A stretch of DNA of 64,000 bases from Fodinibius sp964490705 (GTDB lineage Bacteria > Bacteroidota > Rhodothermia > Balneolales > Balneolaceae): positions 61,536-125,535 of the forward strand of contig CAZBCG010000009.1 of NCBI GenBank assembly GCA_964490705.1, given 5' to 3'. Each line of letters opens with the position of its first letter. Positions within the stretch are counted from its first letter, which is position 1. A program made the translations under genes and the position numbers. This document shows positions 63,752 to 64,000 of this stretch, piece after piece. The notes under the pieces were generated by a model. It was not told the origin of the DNA. It saw only the letters and a program-made list of their open reading frames with translations, and ran no database searches.

Positions 63752-64000
63752 TTTAGCTAACTTCCTACAGATATAACCAGCCTGCTTCAGGCATAAGATT
63801 ATTTTAATCCTCTATCTATATAAACTTACTTTTATGAACCCAATTTTTGCAGTTATAAAACCGGGGGTCTGGGGTGAATCGGCTGGTCCCGAACGCTCTC
63901 GGGATTTGCTGACAAAAAATAGACGATATATTCTTCGAGCACAATAAATGAGGGTCTAGTGAAGTATAGCATGTTATAAATCTTTGTAACATATTGCTAT

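Noticed and set aside
1..64000. CRISPR array, prophage, rRNA operon or complete insertion sequence
   Set aside because: No regularly spaced identical repeats, no transposase, integrase or phage structural genes were recognised.

Overview
The window looks like a chromosomal piece of a member of the Balneolota (Fodinibius/Balneola-like) or a close relative in the Bacteroidota/Rhodothermota group. This is inferred from several things seen in the sequence: a type IX secretion (T9SS) type A C-terminal sorting tail, a DUF5723-like outer-membrane protein, a tricorn/S41 protease, a VPS10/sortilin-type propeller protein, LytTR regulation, tRNA genes without an encoded CCA, and moderate GC.

Layout. 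1-6.5 kb: end of a FAD oxidoreductase, a K+ channel, an outer-membrane protein/lipoprotein pair and a small lipoprotein. 6.6-9.2 kb: an AT-rich, cassette-like block (PQQ-propeller lipoprotein and a TlpA thioredoxin, each preceded by a related repeat-like segment) stopping next to tRNA-Ser(GGA). 9.4-15.3 kb: a minus-strand run with TonB, a shortened PlsC-like protein, MurQ, DUF4260, biotin carboxylase, an esterase-fold protein and phytoene synthase. 15.5-21.6 kb: PurC, an ECF sigma factor with a small putative anti-sigma partner, HolA, AsnS and an M16 peptidase. 21.7-31.3 kb: the classic translation/RNA cluster rimP-nusA-infB-rbfA-truB-ribF-rpsO-pnp. 31.5-37.6 kb: VPS10-type protein, DUF192 lipoprotein, Fbp, CoaE, and PrfB with a textbook +1 programmed frameshift. 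38.1-39.9 kb: a two-gene betaine-lipid operon (btaA-btaB). 40-47.3 kb: TPR, VOC, tricorn protease, thioesterase, HPt and GalE. 47.3-52.9 kb: a secreted lipoprotein and a giant FG-GAP/T9SS protein sharing a C-terminal module. 53-64 kb: a gene-poor accessory zone with dispersed repeats, a decayed TlpA tail, DUF411, a RelE/ParE toxin-antitoxin pair, tRNA-Leu(CAA), a tandem AP2-like protein, a lone receiver, a DUF5343-TPR fusion, a LytTR regulator with a changed phospho-acceptor, and a class V aminotransferase.

How the parts fit. The core blocks (RNA/translation cluster, AsnS, PrfB, HolA, PurC, CoaE, MurQ, AccC) are housekeeping. Envelope functions recur: TonB, lipoproteins, a T9SS cargo protein, thioredoxin-like envelope proteins and membrane-lipid remodelling. 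The least ordinary items are apparent pseudoenzymes next to metabolic genes (PlsC without its HX4D block, an esterase without Ser/His), a terminator hairpin placed directly in front of the anti-sigma-like gene, a terminator in the rimP leader, and several families of intergenic palindromic repeats. No CRISPR array, complete insertion sequence, prophage or rRNA operon was seen. I did not find a clearly new multi-gene system; the cassette-like block and the 58-62 kb regulator group are the best candidates for follow-up.
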